A stretch of DNA of 64,000 bases from Chamaecyparis obtusa (GCA_027943335.1 BSBK01007845.1:1-64000), one strand, 5' to 3'. Positions 1 to 12,892 are shown, counted from the first letter of the stretch. The notes: generated by a model from the letters alone, not told the origin. Translations and numbers: made by a program.

Positions 1-1792
1 AATCTAATCTATGTTTCATATATTTATGTGATCCTTGGAAGTCCATCTTGGGACTGTCTTCCAGTACTTTCCATTGATGGGTTATGGTAATCTTGATTAA
101 CTGAAGTTGCTAAATATATTGATATGTTAGTTAGCATGATGTGTGGGTCATGTTTGGTCTACAGTAATAGCTAATGGGAAGTAGTGAGTAAATTACATGG
201 AAATGGAAAAGGTGCATGTATGTTATGACATTGCAAGTCCAGAAATAAAGAAATTAATAAAGTCCCACCAGCCAAGGTATTGGAGACGGGTTAATGAAAC
301 TAATTCAGTGGTCATAGAAAGGGGAATTGGAAGTATGCTTTGTAGCACATTTTTTATTAGTTTTCTTTGTTGTATGAGATCATCAATAGGTTTTTTTTTA
401 AGAGGATACTAAAGTTGATCTTAGGCAGAAAGAGACTTGAGGATTATAGGGTATATGGAACATGGGAGTGGTGAGCAGGTTATGTTTGGCAGGGACTAAC
501 TTTGCCTAAATTGTGATGCTAGAATGATTATTTGGAGATTGTTTAATCGATAAGGCTTCACAAAGGAAATGGAAATAGAGACACGTTACCTAATAGAATT
601 TATCAATGTTCATTGTCCTATTTCTTTCAAAATTTATACTTGGGAAGAACTTGTCTTCTCAGGAGACTATCACGATTTTGTTGAAGCTGTACTATATGAG
701 TCATAATCCAGACCCAAGGTCCCGAGCAATACCAGGGGTTTTTCTTCCCCGTTCTTTTCCTCTGGTGCCTTCACTTGAACATGGTAACATTGTAAAAAAT
801 TATTTGAATTAATAAAATTATTAATGGCCTAGGCCTATTACCTATATAAAAAAAAAGTATTTGCATTTTTTCTTCTTTCTTTTTAAAGCTAAAAATTATG
901 TTCATTCTATGAATCCAAATTTTGGTATACTTAACAACTATTGTGCAAAGTTACAGATGCAAATTTTTAAAAAATGTGGCTTACACGCCTTGTAATCCAA
1001 ACATTCATACACCATATATGCATTTTTGTTGTACAAGTTTATGGAATTTTACAACTCGGTGACTACATATAAAAATGAACATGTCTCTAATTTCTATATA
1101 CCAAAACTAAAATAAAACATTTCCTAATCAGGTACTTTGAAATGATCAATTTCAATTCTCTCTTCTTATAGGTACACTTCCAAGTTTTTTTCCTTACAAG
1201 CCAGAATCTATTATTTAACTCCATAATTGTCGTTATAAAAGGATATTCAGAGTATATCAACAAGTTGGAAACTACATGTAGCTTTTTAAGGTAACAAATT
1301 AAACCATTGGTATCTAGAATACTTTATGCAATGATATCATAAAGTGAGGCATAGATATTTCCTTGTATTTAAGAATACTAGTAAAAATGAATCATCCCTT
1401 CTATCTCCTCAAATCAAGGACTATCTCATAGGTTATCCTCCCAATAAGGTAGATGTGATAATTGCATCTACTTGAATAGTGAAACAAATGAGCTAATTGT
1501 TTTAACTTCTTAAACAAATGTATTACGTAGTCTTTTTTTTTAAAATATTTAAATTAAAGATTAAAAGATTTAAATGATTTAAAATGTCTTGTACACTGAA
1601 CGCAACAAAAAATATTCTTACCATATTTAATTTGATTTGACATAAAGTTACCAAATAATATTGAAGATTTCTGAGAAGAATCATGAATTAGTTTAGAATT
1701 TGCAAAATGCATGCATGCATTCCATGTTTGGAGCTACATATTTGCCAAGTTTCTTAATAGAATAAAACACTACAGGTAAGAAATAGATGATT
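1..1792. other. AT-rich intergenic DNA, no gene recognised
   Basis: Only short open frames (at most about 70 codons) occur here. None has a recognisable domain or convincing codon structure. I see no RNA gene and no element boundary. Confidence 0.6.
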
Positions 1793-1999
1793 ACCAGCTA
1801 CAATGAATATGGAGTGAATGATTTTATTCCAAGCAACTTCTAGAATGGGGATGAAAAAGATCTTTGGAGTCCTAATTCTCTATTAAATTGTACCAATTTG
1901 ATAATGCTTGAATTATGTTTTAACCTTTTAATGAATGGAACCATACCCAAAGGGATTTGTCATCTCACCCAACTACAAAACCTGGGTCTAATAGGGTAA
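1793..1999 (+). pseudogene. Leucine-rich-repeat receptor gene fragment
   Basis: One frame from 1793 to the TAA at 1997-1999 carries about two plant-type LRR units. It has the spacing LxxLxLxxNxLxGxIPxxI, including NCTNL, NGTIPKGI and HLTQLQNLGL, and further upstream NDFIPSNF followed by a stop at about 1844. This pattern is typical of the extracellular LRR ectodomain of plant receptor-like kinases or proteins, which bind ligands at the plasma membrane. No signal peptide, membrane segment or kinase part is visible nearby. With an internal stop and about 65 codons in all, it is a dead fragment, perhaps carried in by a transposon or left from a decayed gene. The LRR assignment is fairly sure; the parent gene is unknown. 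Confidence 0.7.
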
Positions 2000-2429
2000 C
2001 TGTATCTCTAGTTGTTACCACTATTCAAGCCAATAGTCAAAGTACATGGTCCTCATGGTTGTAATCGTCTTGCATCCAGTTTTCAACTCTCTCTTCCCTT
2101 GATGATTAAAATCAGCTTAAACTTTTCAGATAATAAACACTTTAGCGTAATTATTTTTTTCTAATTCTTGTCCCAAACAAATTATTATTTTCCAATTCTT
2201 GTCCCATGCAAAGTGTCTAATGGCGAATAGAGAAAACATTGAAGTATAGATGAAAAGAATGATGAGCTTACCCATTTAAGGCCCTTGTCATTTTATAATC
2301 ATCCCTTTCATTGTATAATATTAGCCTTAAAATACGAGTCTCCCTCCAAAAAAAAAATGATAAAGGTCGCAAGGCAATAGTTGAATATACTATCACTAGA
2401 AATCACACCTTATTGTGCAATGGGTACAT

Positions 2430-3133
2430 TGTAGATGTATGGAAGGTCAAATAAGTTTTTTCCCCCTTTGTTATTCTCTCCCTCTCATCCTCTCTATGTC
2501 TCCTTGCGTATCTCCCTAGATCTATTTCTATCTTTACCTCTTGTTCTCTTTCTCTATCTATCTATCATTTTTTTCTCCCATCCTCTTTCTATATTAATCT
2601 CTATCTATATCTTTCTACCCTCCCTCCATATCTAGATAAATCTCCCTCTCTCTATCCATCCATATCTCTCCATCACCCCCTTCCTATACCTTTAAATATC
2701 TAGATCTCCATATTTCTTCCCCCATTTCCCCCTCTGTCTCTGTCTCTATCTGTTATCTCTCCATCCCCTCTATATCCCTATATATCTCCCCCATTTTGAT
2801 GGTCATATATCATTATCTCTCTCTTCCCCATATATCTCCATCTTTATCTCTTTCTCCCTCCCCTCCATCTATCTCCCCCATTTTTCTTTCCCACCTCATC
2901 TTCATATATATATTTGTATATATCTAATCATCTATGTTTGATGTCTCTCTATCTATTTATCTCTGCCTCTCTCCTTCTCTCCTATATATCTCCTTATCTT
3001 TTTATCTCTCTATTACTCCATCTCACCATTTGTATATCTCTATTTCTCCATCTTCTTTCTTATATTTGATCTTTTCTTCTATAGCTCTCCCTATTTATTT
3101 CCCTTTATCTCTCTATCTTTATATCTTCTTCTA

Positions 3134-3211
<78 letters not shown>

Positions 3212-3380
3212 TTCATTTTTGTATCTCTAAATACACATTCCTCTATGCATTCATCCATATCTCCCTCTCATTATCTCACCATCTATCTATACCCTTATAT
3301 ATCTCCCCTCTCTACCTATCTATATATCACTGTGTATATCTACCTTTATCTTTCTATACCTTCCCCTATTAAATGTAATT
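2430..3380. repeat. Pyrimidine-rich low-complexity tract
   Basis: For nearly 1 kb the plus strand is almost all C and T. Interspersed words such as TATCTCC, CTATCTAT and CCATCTC look like decayed (CT)n and (TATC)n arrays. Open frames here encode only Ser/Leu/Tyr-rich low-complexity peptides and should not be read as genes. Confidence 0.9.
3137..3207. repeat. (CT)n microsatellite, about 35 units
   Basis: An uninterrupted CT dinucleotide run inside the pyrimidine-rich tract. It is the purest and probably youngest part of that tract and is likely length-polymorphic. Confidence 0.97.
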
Positions 3381-3983
3381 CAAAAAAATATTAATTGACA
3401 ATCTTGACTTGCTTTCTAATTTTGGCAGATGTTTTTTATAACAATTTATTTTTTTCAAGTTTTCAATGTCAAATTTGAAAGGAAGAATAACATCTTCTCA
3501 TTATTCATTCAAAACAAAAAGTTTAATAACCAGAATTCAATTGAAGCTAGCTACTCTACTATTGAAATTTTATAACAATTCCCAATTGATCACCCTATTT
3601 AAGAAGAATAACCAACATATTGCACATAGATTTGACATATCTATTTATTAGAATTTAATCAACCCTGATCATTCTCCTATTCAAAGTATTCAACACTTTA
3701 TACAACAATCCCAATCGATCACCCCGTTGAAGAATAAAAATTAATAATGAGGTCTCATTTCTAACAATACCTTTTTACAAAAAAAAAATTCAAAGAATAT
3801 CGTCCTCTAGAATAACCAAAAATGTAATCTATTTTAATAAGGGTGTAATTATATCATTTAATTTACATATATGGGCCACCTCATCCAAGCACTAGTGGGA
3901 TCACTTTTCTATTTTCCTGAAGAAAATAGGAATGTGAATGGCACTATTTCTAATTGCCTAGATTGAACAAGTGAACTGATCTA

Positions 3984-5195
3984 TTGCCTGTAATACCCCA
4001 AAAATGGGCTATAAGTTCATTAATCTCCTACATCTTCAATTCGAACGAAATCGACATCAAAGTCCTAACCTAAGGCACATCTAAACATCATCGAATCATA
4101 ATTGATTATCTTAAATTTTGCATCGGGGAATATTCCTAGTAATATTCCTAATTATCTTAATTATCTTTAATTTTATAATTATTTGGCAATAAATCACATT
4201 TATCCTAAAGTTTGATTAATTGAATATTTTCATATTTAATTAATTAGATTTAATATTTGCCACTTAATTGTGTAATTAAATTTAATTATATCTATTATTA
4301 ATTGTATTGTTTAATTTTGACAATAAATCAAAATTCCTATGAATAATTGATTAAATTCTTATTTAATTAATTAAAGCAAGTTGTCATTATTTAATAATAT
4401 AGTTTTTAATAAAAGTTTGATTAAATAATTGATTAACCCATAAATCAATTGTTTTATTTTTAAAAGCAGTTAAGTTGGAAATAAATCACTTTATTATTAA
4501 ATTAATTCATAAATAAAACATGCACAATCATAAAAGCAGACAACTATCAATTATCAATTAAAGCTAAACTCTATTTTGAGTTAAAACTTAGCTTTTGCAT
4601 GTTTTTGTGAGTTAATTATCTTTTATTTAAAAATAACTCAAAAATCAAGTTGAGTTATTTGAGTGATTTATGGCTTTTTCCCATGCACCTCCAAAGCCCT
4701 GGATTTCTATAAATTAAGGCTTTAGCTCTTCACAAATCATCTCATATTTTGCACAATCACGCTGGAGAATTGGAATTGAAGAATCAAAGCTCTTGCGAAT
4801 CGACATCTTTGTGAGATCAATCTTATTTTTTTTTGCATTCATTTAGATTCATATTTCATATCATTGTTAGATTAGCATAGCATATCAGTTTTCAATAGCA
4901 TAGATTCATATCAAGTTTTTATCATTCTTATTGCATAGAAAATATCAAAAAAATAGATTAATTGCATTCATATTTTATATCTAGATCAATTGCATTCAAA
5001 TCCTTCATTTAGGTGTCGTCTAGGTCACTGATCTCGATTACAATCTGAGAACATTAATCTCGCACCTACTAGAAGGCAGTAAATCGCTTGGTTAGATAGC
5101 TTTCAATTTTGCACGATTTTGATTATAGCTAACCTCTAATGTTTTACTGAGTGTTGTGTCTACAGATCATGTACAATTTTCACACACACATTGCC
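3984..5195 (+). mobile_element. Solo LTR with TSD TTGCC
   Basis: The LTR runs from TGTAATACCCC at 3989 to ...CACACA at 5190, 1202 bp with TG/CA termini. It is flanked by direct repeats TTGCC at 3984-3988 and 5191-5195. A TATA-like element (TCTATAAAT) at about 4706 precedes a stretch that would be the transcribed R/U5 part, giving plus orientation. No internal region or second LTR is present, so this is a solo LTR left by LTR-LTR recombination. The AT-rich TGTAATACC start is common in plant Ty3/gypsy LTRs; the family is unnamed. The TSD makes the boundaries credible. Confidence 0.75.
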
Positions 5196-6204
5196 CACTT
5201 TGCAACTTTTGGCTATCTAGGAATACATTAACCCATACATTTTCTAGTGAAGCATTGAGGTGATCCACAAATATTCTTCTGAGGGGGTTCCCACAAAATC
5301 ATAGGAAAACATCATGCTTTGTTAATTAATGTAGAGGATAGAATTGCATGCAAAGGATTATATCTTTTCAGTGACATAATGTTTATGCCAAATTACAGAC
5401 TGATTGTAGTTTGGTGTATTTCTCTCATCTGTTTCTACCAAAAGGTAATGTAAATACTATTGTTTGATATGTAGAGGTGAGAGTACTGATATTTTTATAT
5501 TTACAAAGACATCTGATTGCAATATAGGTAGCAACATTGACATTGGAAGTGTACTCTTTTGAAGGCTGGGATATTTATTCTCAACATTAAGCACAATCTA
5601 GATGGTGGAAATAATTGGCCTTTACTCTTGGAAAGATAGGGACAATTCCTTCAGACATAAGTTTTGAGCTTGTAGTAAGAGAGATATTTTAGTCTTTAAA
5701 GGTTTACCTACTGCTATGCCTCTCAAAGTAGCCTTTCACTCAAAATCTTGTAGAAAATGCCTTCAATATTTTGGAAAAACACATGAGAATCCACCTATAT
5801 GGTTTGCAAAATCAAATAACAAAATGTTGCCAAAAAAACATTAAACATTATAGAGAAAAATAAACAACATGTAAAAAGTTTTTTATATGAACAAGGTTAC
5901 CTGATTTTGGAAATCAACAACATTTATAACCATTGATTATTATAAATTTCACAGTATCTATATCTCAGAAAAATCAAAACACAGACATGCAATTTTCACC
6001 ATATCCATATCCCAAAAGAATCAAAACACAAACCTACAATTTTCACCAAATCTATATCCCTCTCATCATTCAGATATCATTATTAACATATATAAATAGA
6101 GAGTAATATAGACACATTATTGCCTTCGCTATTCCACGTGCTTGCATCAAAATGGATTGAATTCTTTTGTTAACAAGTTTTTGGCCACAACCAATAAGGA
6201 TTCT
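5196..6204. other. Intergenic DNA with a small tandem duplication
   Basis: No gene or element is recognised. At about 5945-6062 a unit of about 55-60 bp, containing AATCAAAACACA and CAATTTTCACC, occurs twice in tandem with moderate divergence. Confidence 0.55.
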
Positions 6205-6229
6205 CTATAAAGAATATTAGTTACTAGTT

Positions 6230-6817
6230 GTAGAAGATCCTAAACAAAGTCATCTCATGGAAGTAAAGAGGATATTCAAATACTTGAGAGGAACTATAGA
6301 CTATGGTTTATGGTATCCTAATTCAGAAAATGTAGAACTTCATGTGTATACAGATGCAGATTGGGCAGGATGCGTGGATGATAGGAAGAGTACCTTAGGA
6401 GGAGTAATATTTCTTGGAGATAGGCTTGTTACTTGGATAAGTAAGAAGCAAAATTGTATTTCTCAGTCCACAAGAGAAGTAGAGTATGTTGTAGCAGCAT
6501 TAAATTGCTCTACAATTGTGTGGACCATGCAGATGATAAAGGATTTTGGTATTTAGATTGATTATCCTATTATTATTCATTGTGACAACACTAACACTAT
6601 TAATATGCCAAAGAACCCTATGATGCATGCAAAAACAAAACACATTGAGATAAAATATCACTTCCTATGAGAGAAAGTAGCTGAGAAAGAAGTAAAGTTA
6701 GACTATGTGAGCACAAAAGATCAACTAGCATACATATTCACAAAGCCTTTACCTAAGGATATATTTGAGTATCTCATGGAGAAGCTAGGAGTAATTCCCT
6801 TCCCTGAATCTAATTAG
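6230..6817 (+). pseudogene. Copia pol fragment: end of RT and RNase H
   Basis: The frame begins in the conserved end of copia reverse transcriptase (VEDPKQSH, then FKYLRGT). It runs through RNase H, which degrades the RNA strand of the RNA-DNA hybrid, with YTDADWAGC, DDRKST, the SQSTREVEY block and HCDNTNTI. It ends in the typical copia tail KTKHIEIKYH...FTKPLPKD. Two in-frame stops (6554-6556 and about 6668) and an upstream stop at about 6218 show that it is dead. The segment is about 195 codons, a small part of the usual roughly 1300-codon copia polyprotein. Confidence 0.9.
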
Positions 6818-7222
6818 AGATTGCAGGGGTGCTTCAGTCCTCAGTGACTTATGAAGGGTTGACTACTCTACTTCAGGAGTAGTACCGGTGCTTAATTGTT
6901 TAGCGCCCTTTGCCATTGATGTCAAAGGGGGAGTAAGTTTATAGTCATGAAAAACAAAAAAATAAGTAATACAGTAGTTGATATTCAGAGCATTCAGTAG
7001 TAGATGAAGTATTCGTCCTTAAGGAAGTTTTGATGAGGAAACGGAGAATGTTATAAAAAAATGGCAACAAGGGGGAGTGAGTATTTAGCAAGAAGAAACA
7101 AAACAGTAAGAGATGGAGGATTCATCCTTGGGGGACTTTTGCTGAGGAAATGGAGAATATTATAAAATGATTTTACATTTGGATTGTTGGTGTTTTTCAT
7201 TCCATATGTTATCATCAATGCT

Positions 7223-7234
7223 AAAGGGGGAGAT
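7223..7234 (+). other. Polypurine tract of the truncated copia element
   Basis: AAAGGGGGAGAT lies directly before the LTR start TGTTGG. By analogy with LTR elements it would prime plus-strand DNA synthesis. Confidence 0.8.
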
Positions 7235-9011
7235 TGTTGGAGATTTGCCAGCAAGCCAGTGTTGACTGTATGTTTGTCATTGATGACAACGTATTTTAAG
7301 CAACATGCATGGAAGCCTGATGGAGAGAGCCTTGAGTATATGTTTCCTAGATATGTTATCAACATGATATCATAGATGTAGAGGTTGATTCTGAGTCAAG
7401 ACAATAATACAGTAGTTTGTATCAGTGAGTGTTCCTGACAGGTCCCAGGAAGAGTTCTGTATGTGATTTACAATATGGTTTTAATCGAGCCTTGCACATT
7501 TATATTTATGTTGTAGACATATGTATGATACTATGTTCATGGATGTAGAGTCATATGTGCAGTACAAGTTGAGTTATGAAGTCTCCAGTTGATAGTCACA
7601 GTTTCCTGTGTTTATCTGGTAGACCCGACATTGTTTTCATTGTTGTAGTAGTTGCGCCTATCAGTTTGATATGCGTGGTTGGATTACTGTTTGGAGAAGA
7701 GTAAAGAATGTTTGGTTAAGAGCACATGACACAATTCAGCATGAGAAGAAAGTATCAGTTAATTTGGTGGAGCCGACAGTGTGAAGCAATGCGTCTACTC
7801 ATATTGAGTTGGGCGGTCCTAGTTTGTGTTGCGTGCTTAGTAGAGCCGACTAAGATGTTATTGGAGAGTTGTATTGTTTCTCTAATATGATTTCAAGATG
7901 GTTCTAATAGGCTAACTTGATTATATCATTTAGAGGAAAGATATTTATAGGCAGTCATTTGTGATTGCTAAGTATGGCAGATAGTTGAAAGATAAGAGCA
8001 GAGCAGAAGGTGCAAAGTGTTGATCCATCAACAGAAGGTCTATGTGACAAAGTAGAGAGTATATGATATTCATTGGAACTGATCAAGATAGAAGGTCTAT
8101 GAGCAGTTCACCAAGATCCAGATTAATTAAATATTACTAATTACACTTTACTTAAGTTTACTTAGGATAATGCATTTGCATATTAGTTGTCATTGTGACA
8201 CTTAAGAGTTTGCATTTCTTTTTAGCACATGGTTAGGAGAATCTCCACTTTAGGTGTGATAGTTGTCATCACATACCTCTTTGTGTGTGAGATCCACCTT
8301 TAGTGCTCTTATCACATTATCATCCTCTCATTGTTGCACATGCTTCACATACTTTCATGTACAATGGAGGATGATCCACCTTTGGTGGACATGTGATTCC
8401 ACCTTGTGTGGGTGATATCTTATCATATCCTTATCATGTAGTCTTATTGCATTGCCTATATGTTCAGGCACTCCTACTTTGTAATTCAATTCAATTAGCT
8501 ATAATCAATTATTTGATTATTTTTCCTATCTCTCTTGTGCTATCTCTTGAGCTTCTAGATATTGGCTTTTATTCTTTGCCTTAAGAAAATTCTTACAAGT
8601 GTGTATCTGTTAAACAGAAGGTTGCATCCTTCACCCCTTTGAGCAGCGTGCTCTCGGACAGTGTGTCCTCACCCCTAATAGGGTTAATTGTAAAAGACTC
8701 CTAACAGGGTCCAACCCTTAACCAGGTCATTGTACTTAATGCATTGTAAAGATCAACTCATAACAAGGTTGTAAGATCTTCTAACAGGGATCATAATACT
8801 CTAGTGTAGTTTATAGTGAGTGTTAATTTCCATCGGGGTTTTTACCTATTTGGGTTTCCCCGTAACCAAAATTTGGGTGTTGTGTTAAGTGTTCTTATAT
8901 TATGTTTATGCTTAATGTTCTTCTGTACTTAATTGGATAAAGAATTGAATCTTGTAGATAACTTATTCACCCCCCACCCCTCTTAGTTATCTCTTGGGAC
9001 TATTCCTAACA
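7235..9011 (+). repeat. 3' LTR of the truncated copia element, 1777 bp
   Basis: The LTR starts TGTTGGAGATTTGCC after the polypurine tract and ends ...TATTCCTAACA at 9011. Near its 3' end it has the C-rich run before TTATCT and the GGGGTTTTTACC / GGTTTCCCC pair seen in other copia LTRs of this window. No 5' partner exists here. Confidence 0.75.
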
Positions 9012-9618
9012 ACTCTAATGGTAGATATAGTCGCTGAACAACCATTTTATCAACTCTAATTTTCTCAACAAAGAGGGAAATTTATCATAGCCATAGAAAC
9101 ATGATTATTTTTAAATAGAATACGACAAGGAGCACCATCAAAAATATTGACCATTTACAATCATGAAAATTGAACCTAAATCAAATATCTCATCTTTTTA
9201 TCAGCATGTGTAGTCTATTTGTATATGAAAAATGAATGAAATATCAAGCTAAAATAAAACAGTGATAAAAAATTCAAATTCAAGGCCTAATTTATCAAGA
9301 GCAACAAACAATGTGGAACCCCATGACAATAAAAAAAAGAAACACGCTTTGTCAACAATGTTCAAAATCTTGTCACCAAGCACATACATAGGAAATTAAA
9401 AAGGGACAAAAGACAAAAGACAAAAAAGAAAAATCATTAGGACTATAGAAAAATCATTAAGACTATAGAAAATCAAGTTCTAGAAATGGACGGTTATGAT
9501 GCTTTGCCATTACAACAATTGAGCATTCATCATTTGGTACTTCTTGGTGTATTCCACTTAAGTATGTCAGGCACAAAGTATTCTATTTACATTTGACAAA
9601 CATGCAAATTTGACCAAG

Positions 9619-9706
9619 CATTACTGAGAACTAGACCCAGCAACAAATGGACTTGTGATGATTTTCACAATAGTACATGTGTTGCTGGGTCAGCTTCCAG
9701 TAGTGC
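9619..9706. repeat. Near-perfect 88-nt hairpin
   Basis: The arm ending GACCCAGCAACAAATG (about 9633-9649) pairs with CATGTGTTGCTGGGTC (about 9675-9691). Pairing extends outward through CATTACTG/CAGTAGTG-like ends and inward through TTGTGA/TCACAA. About 30 bp of stem and a small loop result. It may be a MITE remnant, a small-RNA precursor or a fossil palindrome. The sequence shows only the fold. Confidence 0.7.
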
Positions 9707-9748
9707 TTAGGAAAATCTGCATGTTCATCACCTGTTTCTTTGAAAAGT

Positions 9749-9940
9749 TTCCAGATTCTGAGAAGAGGTATGAGTGGAGGCCAAAGAAGGGATATTTGTG
9801 AAGGTTTCATAGAGCTATGTTACTTTTGTCCCACCTTAACTCAGTAAAGAAGATATTCTGTAGAATTTTAGAGATCTAGCAAATCTTCACAAATATCCCT
9901 TCTAGCCTCCACTGAATATACGTGTTCTCAAAATCTAAAA
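9749..9940. repeat. Foldback element, about 57-bp arms
   Basis: The left arm containing AGGGATATTTGTGAAGG (about 9791) is inverted at CTTCACAAATATCCCTT (about 9886). Outer parts AGATTCTGAGAA and TTCTCAAAATCT also pair. The loop is about 75 nt. The size suits a short MITE. No flanking TSD was identified. Confidence 0.65.
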
Positions 9941-10489
9941 AAATTGATCATTGATCTATTTGGTTTTGATACAAGGCAATGATCTTACATAGCTATTCAC
10001 TCAAGAACACGTTTCCATAAGCAATTTAATTCACTGTTGTAGTGATTGTACGCACGGGCAGAGATTTACTATTGCAAGGATGATTTTTATTTATTGATTG
10101 GAATCATTACAAATTTGGTCTCTTACACATCCCACCCTACTTCTCTCCTTCCACTCATGGTGTAGGAGCACCAAGGTCAAGGATGGGACCTAAGGAGTAC
10201 ACCAAGGTCACTGATAGATCCTTAGGTAGAGGTGAAGACAACATGGCCATCAAGGCTCATTTGATGATGTAATAGACCAATAATGGTCATGTAATGATGT
10301 TTTAATCATATACTAATCATATTGTAATGAGATCAAGGATGTAAGCCTTTATGGCATTTAAAAGGATAAAGTGTACCTAGGGGTCACTAGGGGTCATTAT
10401 GTTAATCCTAGAGAATATGAATTAGTGAAAGACCTATAAGGTCAATAATATTTGTATTATGGCCAATAGAGCCTTAAAAGTGATGTTAT

Positions 10490-10527
10490 GTTGTCGAGTT
10501 GACAACTTTTGTTGTCAACTTGACAAC
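10490..10527. repeat. Nested quasi-palindrome GTTGTC...GACAAC
   Basis: GTTGTCGAGTTGACAAC (10490-10506) is followed after 4 nt by GTTGTCAACTTGACAAC. Each 17-mer is almost its own reverse complement, and the two also pair with each other. Confidence 0.85.
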
Positions 10528-12072
10528 AATCTTTGGTTTATTTTGTTGACGGTCAATTTAGACTGTTTAGGAACAGTTAAAAAAATAGTTAGTAGGTGGT
10601 TGTCGGGTTATTTGGGGAGAATGGAGTCTATTTTGAGGGGGGATCCACGTGAGGAAGGGTGTGAAGAAAGGTGGTTTGAAAGATACATTAAGGATCAAAA
10701 TAAGCCAAAAGGGTCTCAACGAAATGCAAAATCACATAAAATTATTGTTGGGAAGATGTTTATATTTTCTTATCGATGAAGTTGAGTAAGGATAAAAAGA
10801 AGACAAGGTGCTTATCTAAGAGACATCGGGTTTTGTCCAAACCAAATTTGAGTTACTATGAGGCAATAAGTCACAACAAAAATAAACCTTGTCAAGGAGA
10901 GATTTCACATGCCAGGTTGATTTCTTGGAACTAGGGTATACTTTAGTATGATCTGGATAAGTCTCTTCGATCATACATGAATAGAAGCTAGAAGGAGACA
11001 TAGTAAGATATATGAGAAATCAAGAGGAATGTGGGTTAGTACTTGCTTAGCCTATGGACAAGTACTGATAACATTAGAATCAACCTTTAATTCAGTCAGC
11101 ACCACAAAAGAATTTGCTTGACATATGAAGTCAACTGTGAAATTTAGGCTTCTTCTAAAAAGTTTAAAACATTGAATCAACTAAATTATCAAAAATATTA
11201 AAACACCCAACACATATTCAATAAATGTTAGCTGAAATTTATTTCCAGCACATATTTTGAATCAAATTTATTCCCCAACACACATTTTTCAATAAATGTC
11301 AACTATAGTTTATTTTTAATCAAAATCATTCCTACATATGAGGATGACTATAACTCATTTATCTTGAAAAGTGGAATTTGGCATATTCATACTTTTTCTG
11401 AATAAAAATATGCCACTGAATCTCTCCATTTTGTACTGGTTGTTCAATCTCATCATTTTCTATGAAGAACAAACAATGCTAGTATGTAGTCTACGAGACT
11501 AGGCACTCGAGAGTTTGTTACAGTTACAAATAAGGAATCTATATACTTTAAGTTTTTATCGTTAATAAATTGGCAAGGTTTGAGCAGCATATTCCTCACA
11601 GGAGAGGAGTAGGAGAAATTATTTTCATGCCAAGTTGTTATCATGGAGAAAAGTCATAGTCAATAGGGAATCACAAGGAGAAACAAAGAAAAAAATGAGA
11701 GAATAAAGTTGCACCAAAGTTAGAATGTTGTCCATAATGTCAAAAAAATCTTAGCTTTTCATGTCATCTCAATCCCACTAGATAAAATATATTTTTCATA
11801 TATCTCAATCCCACTGATGATGAAGTGCCTTCTCTTTGTATTTTTCTATACCAAATACATTAGCAAAGATCCAATCAGACCACCTATCCAATAATAATTG
11901 TACTACTAAATAAGTGGTGGTCTAATTGTACTGTTACTAGTATTCATGAGTTTGTTTTAATATTTCATACTAGTGTATGAAGATTTTGCTAATATATTTT
12001 TTTGGAAAGAAGGATTGAGGGTATCTATTCTACTAGTGGATATCTATTAAGTCAAAGTGACCTATAGCAGAA

Positions 12073-12853
12073 TCTTTTGTAAGGAAACTCAGGTGTGAAA
12101 ACAACTTCCTACACTAATCTCTAAAGGAAAGTATTATGCAAATTCTTTTAAATCCTTACAATTTCAGATTCGTTAACTACTTTAACAATGATATTGCAGC
12201 CTTATACCATGCATACAGAAAATAGAGAATGACACAATGCTTTACCCTGGGGAAAACCTTTCAGTAAAAACCCTAGCACTCCAAAACCTGCACAATGTAT
12301 TAATCAAAACTATTACAGTTTACAATACACTTGCAATGCAAGTTCTTTCAGAAGATTTCCAACTCTTGAAGACAAATCGCGGCAGCATAAAAATGTTCCA
12401 ACAATACACAAACTTCACATCTCTTCGCAACCCTAAAAAATTCTTATATCATGCGCTTCCCTTTTTAGGGCAACTTCCAAAGATAGTCGTATTAGGGTTT
12501 TACCATTCTCTGAGAAAATAGGAACCCAATTTTTTTTTCGGGTCGATGCCCCGAACCCCACGATTGGGGAAGAGTGTACAATACTCAACTTTATCAGTTG
12601 CCATATGTCTTCACCCATCATTGAATCTTCCAGACATAGCTCTTACGTGTCATAGGAATCTGTCATAACCATTTCAGCTATGATCTACACACAATTCAAG
12701 ATGCTGACACATCAAGTCGAGTGAGACATCAACATGCCAACTAGACATGTACACTCACACTTAATTACATTATTTGCAAGAAATACATTTTACAAAACAA
12801 ATAATAAGAATAGGAATTATCCAAGGTTGAGACACCTTATTCCTAACATCTTT
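12073..12853 (-). mobile_element. Copia-type solo LTR with TSD TCTTT
   Basis: The LTR occupies 12,078-12,848 (771 bp), TGTAAGGAAAC...TTATTCCTAACA on the plus strand, between TCTTT repeats at 12,073-12,077 and 12,849-12,853. Read on the minus strand it starts TGTTAGGAATAAGG, a form common in plant copia LTRs. The GGGGAAAACC...AAAAACCC block matches the reverse of the block near the 3' end of the 7.2-9.0 kb LTR. The flanking repeat reads through when the LTR is mentally removed, which supports the insertion call. Confidence 0.7.
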
Positions 12854-12892
12854 GTCACATCCCTAATATTGGAGTACAAAGATTTACTGATA

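Larger units (their letters stand above)
6205..9011 (+). mobile_element. 5'-truncated copia element (RNase H, PPT and 3' LTR)
   Basis: This is the 3' third of a Ty1/copia retrotransposon. A pol remnant (6230-6817) is followed by about 400 bp of untranslated DNA, a purine tract AAAGGGGGAGAT at 7223-7234 and a long LTR at 7235-9011. The 5' LTR, gag, protease, integrase and most of the reverse transcriptase are absent. Loss begins at about 6205, so there is no TSD to pair. The LTR terminal design and pol end resemble the copia element at 58-63 kb, so both probably belong to one broad lineage. Confidence 0.8.
9012..11815. other. Intergenic DNA, no protein gene recognised
   Basis: The longest open frame (10,459-10,779, 106 codons) matches nothing I recognise. 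Two strong hairpins (about 9.62-9.71 and 9.75-9.94 kb) and a quasi-palindrome at about 10.49 kb are listed separately. The stretch at about 10.14-10.45 kb, with GGGGTCACTAGGGGTCA, has the feel of an LTR, but no ends were found. Confidence 0.5.

Noticed and set aside
2435..3230. Ser/Leu-rich small ORFs
   Set aside because: They are translations of the pyrimidine-rich microsatellite tract.
10459..10779. 106-codon ORF
   Set aside because: No recognisable content. It starts in a quasi-palindrome and probably lies in decayed LTR sequence.
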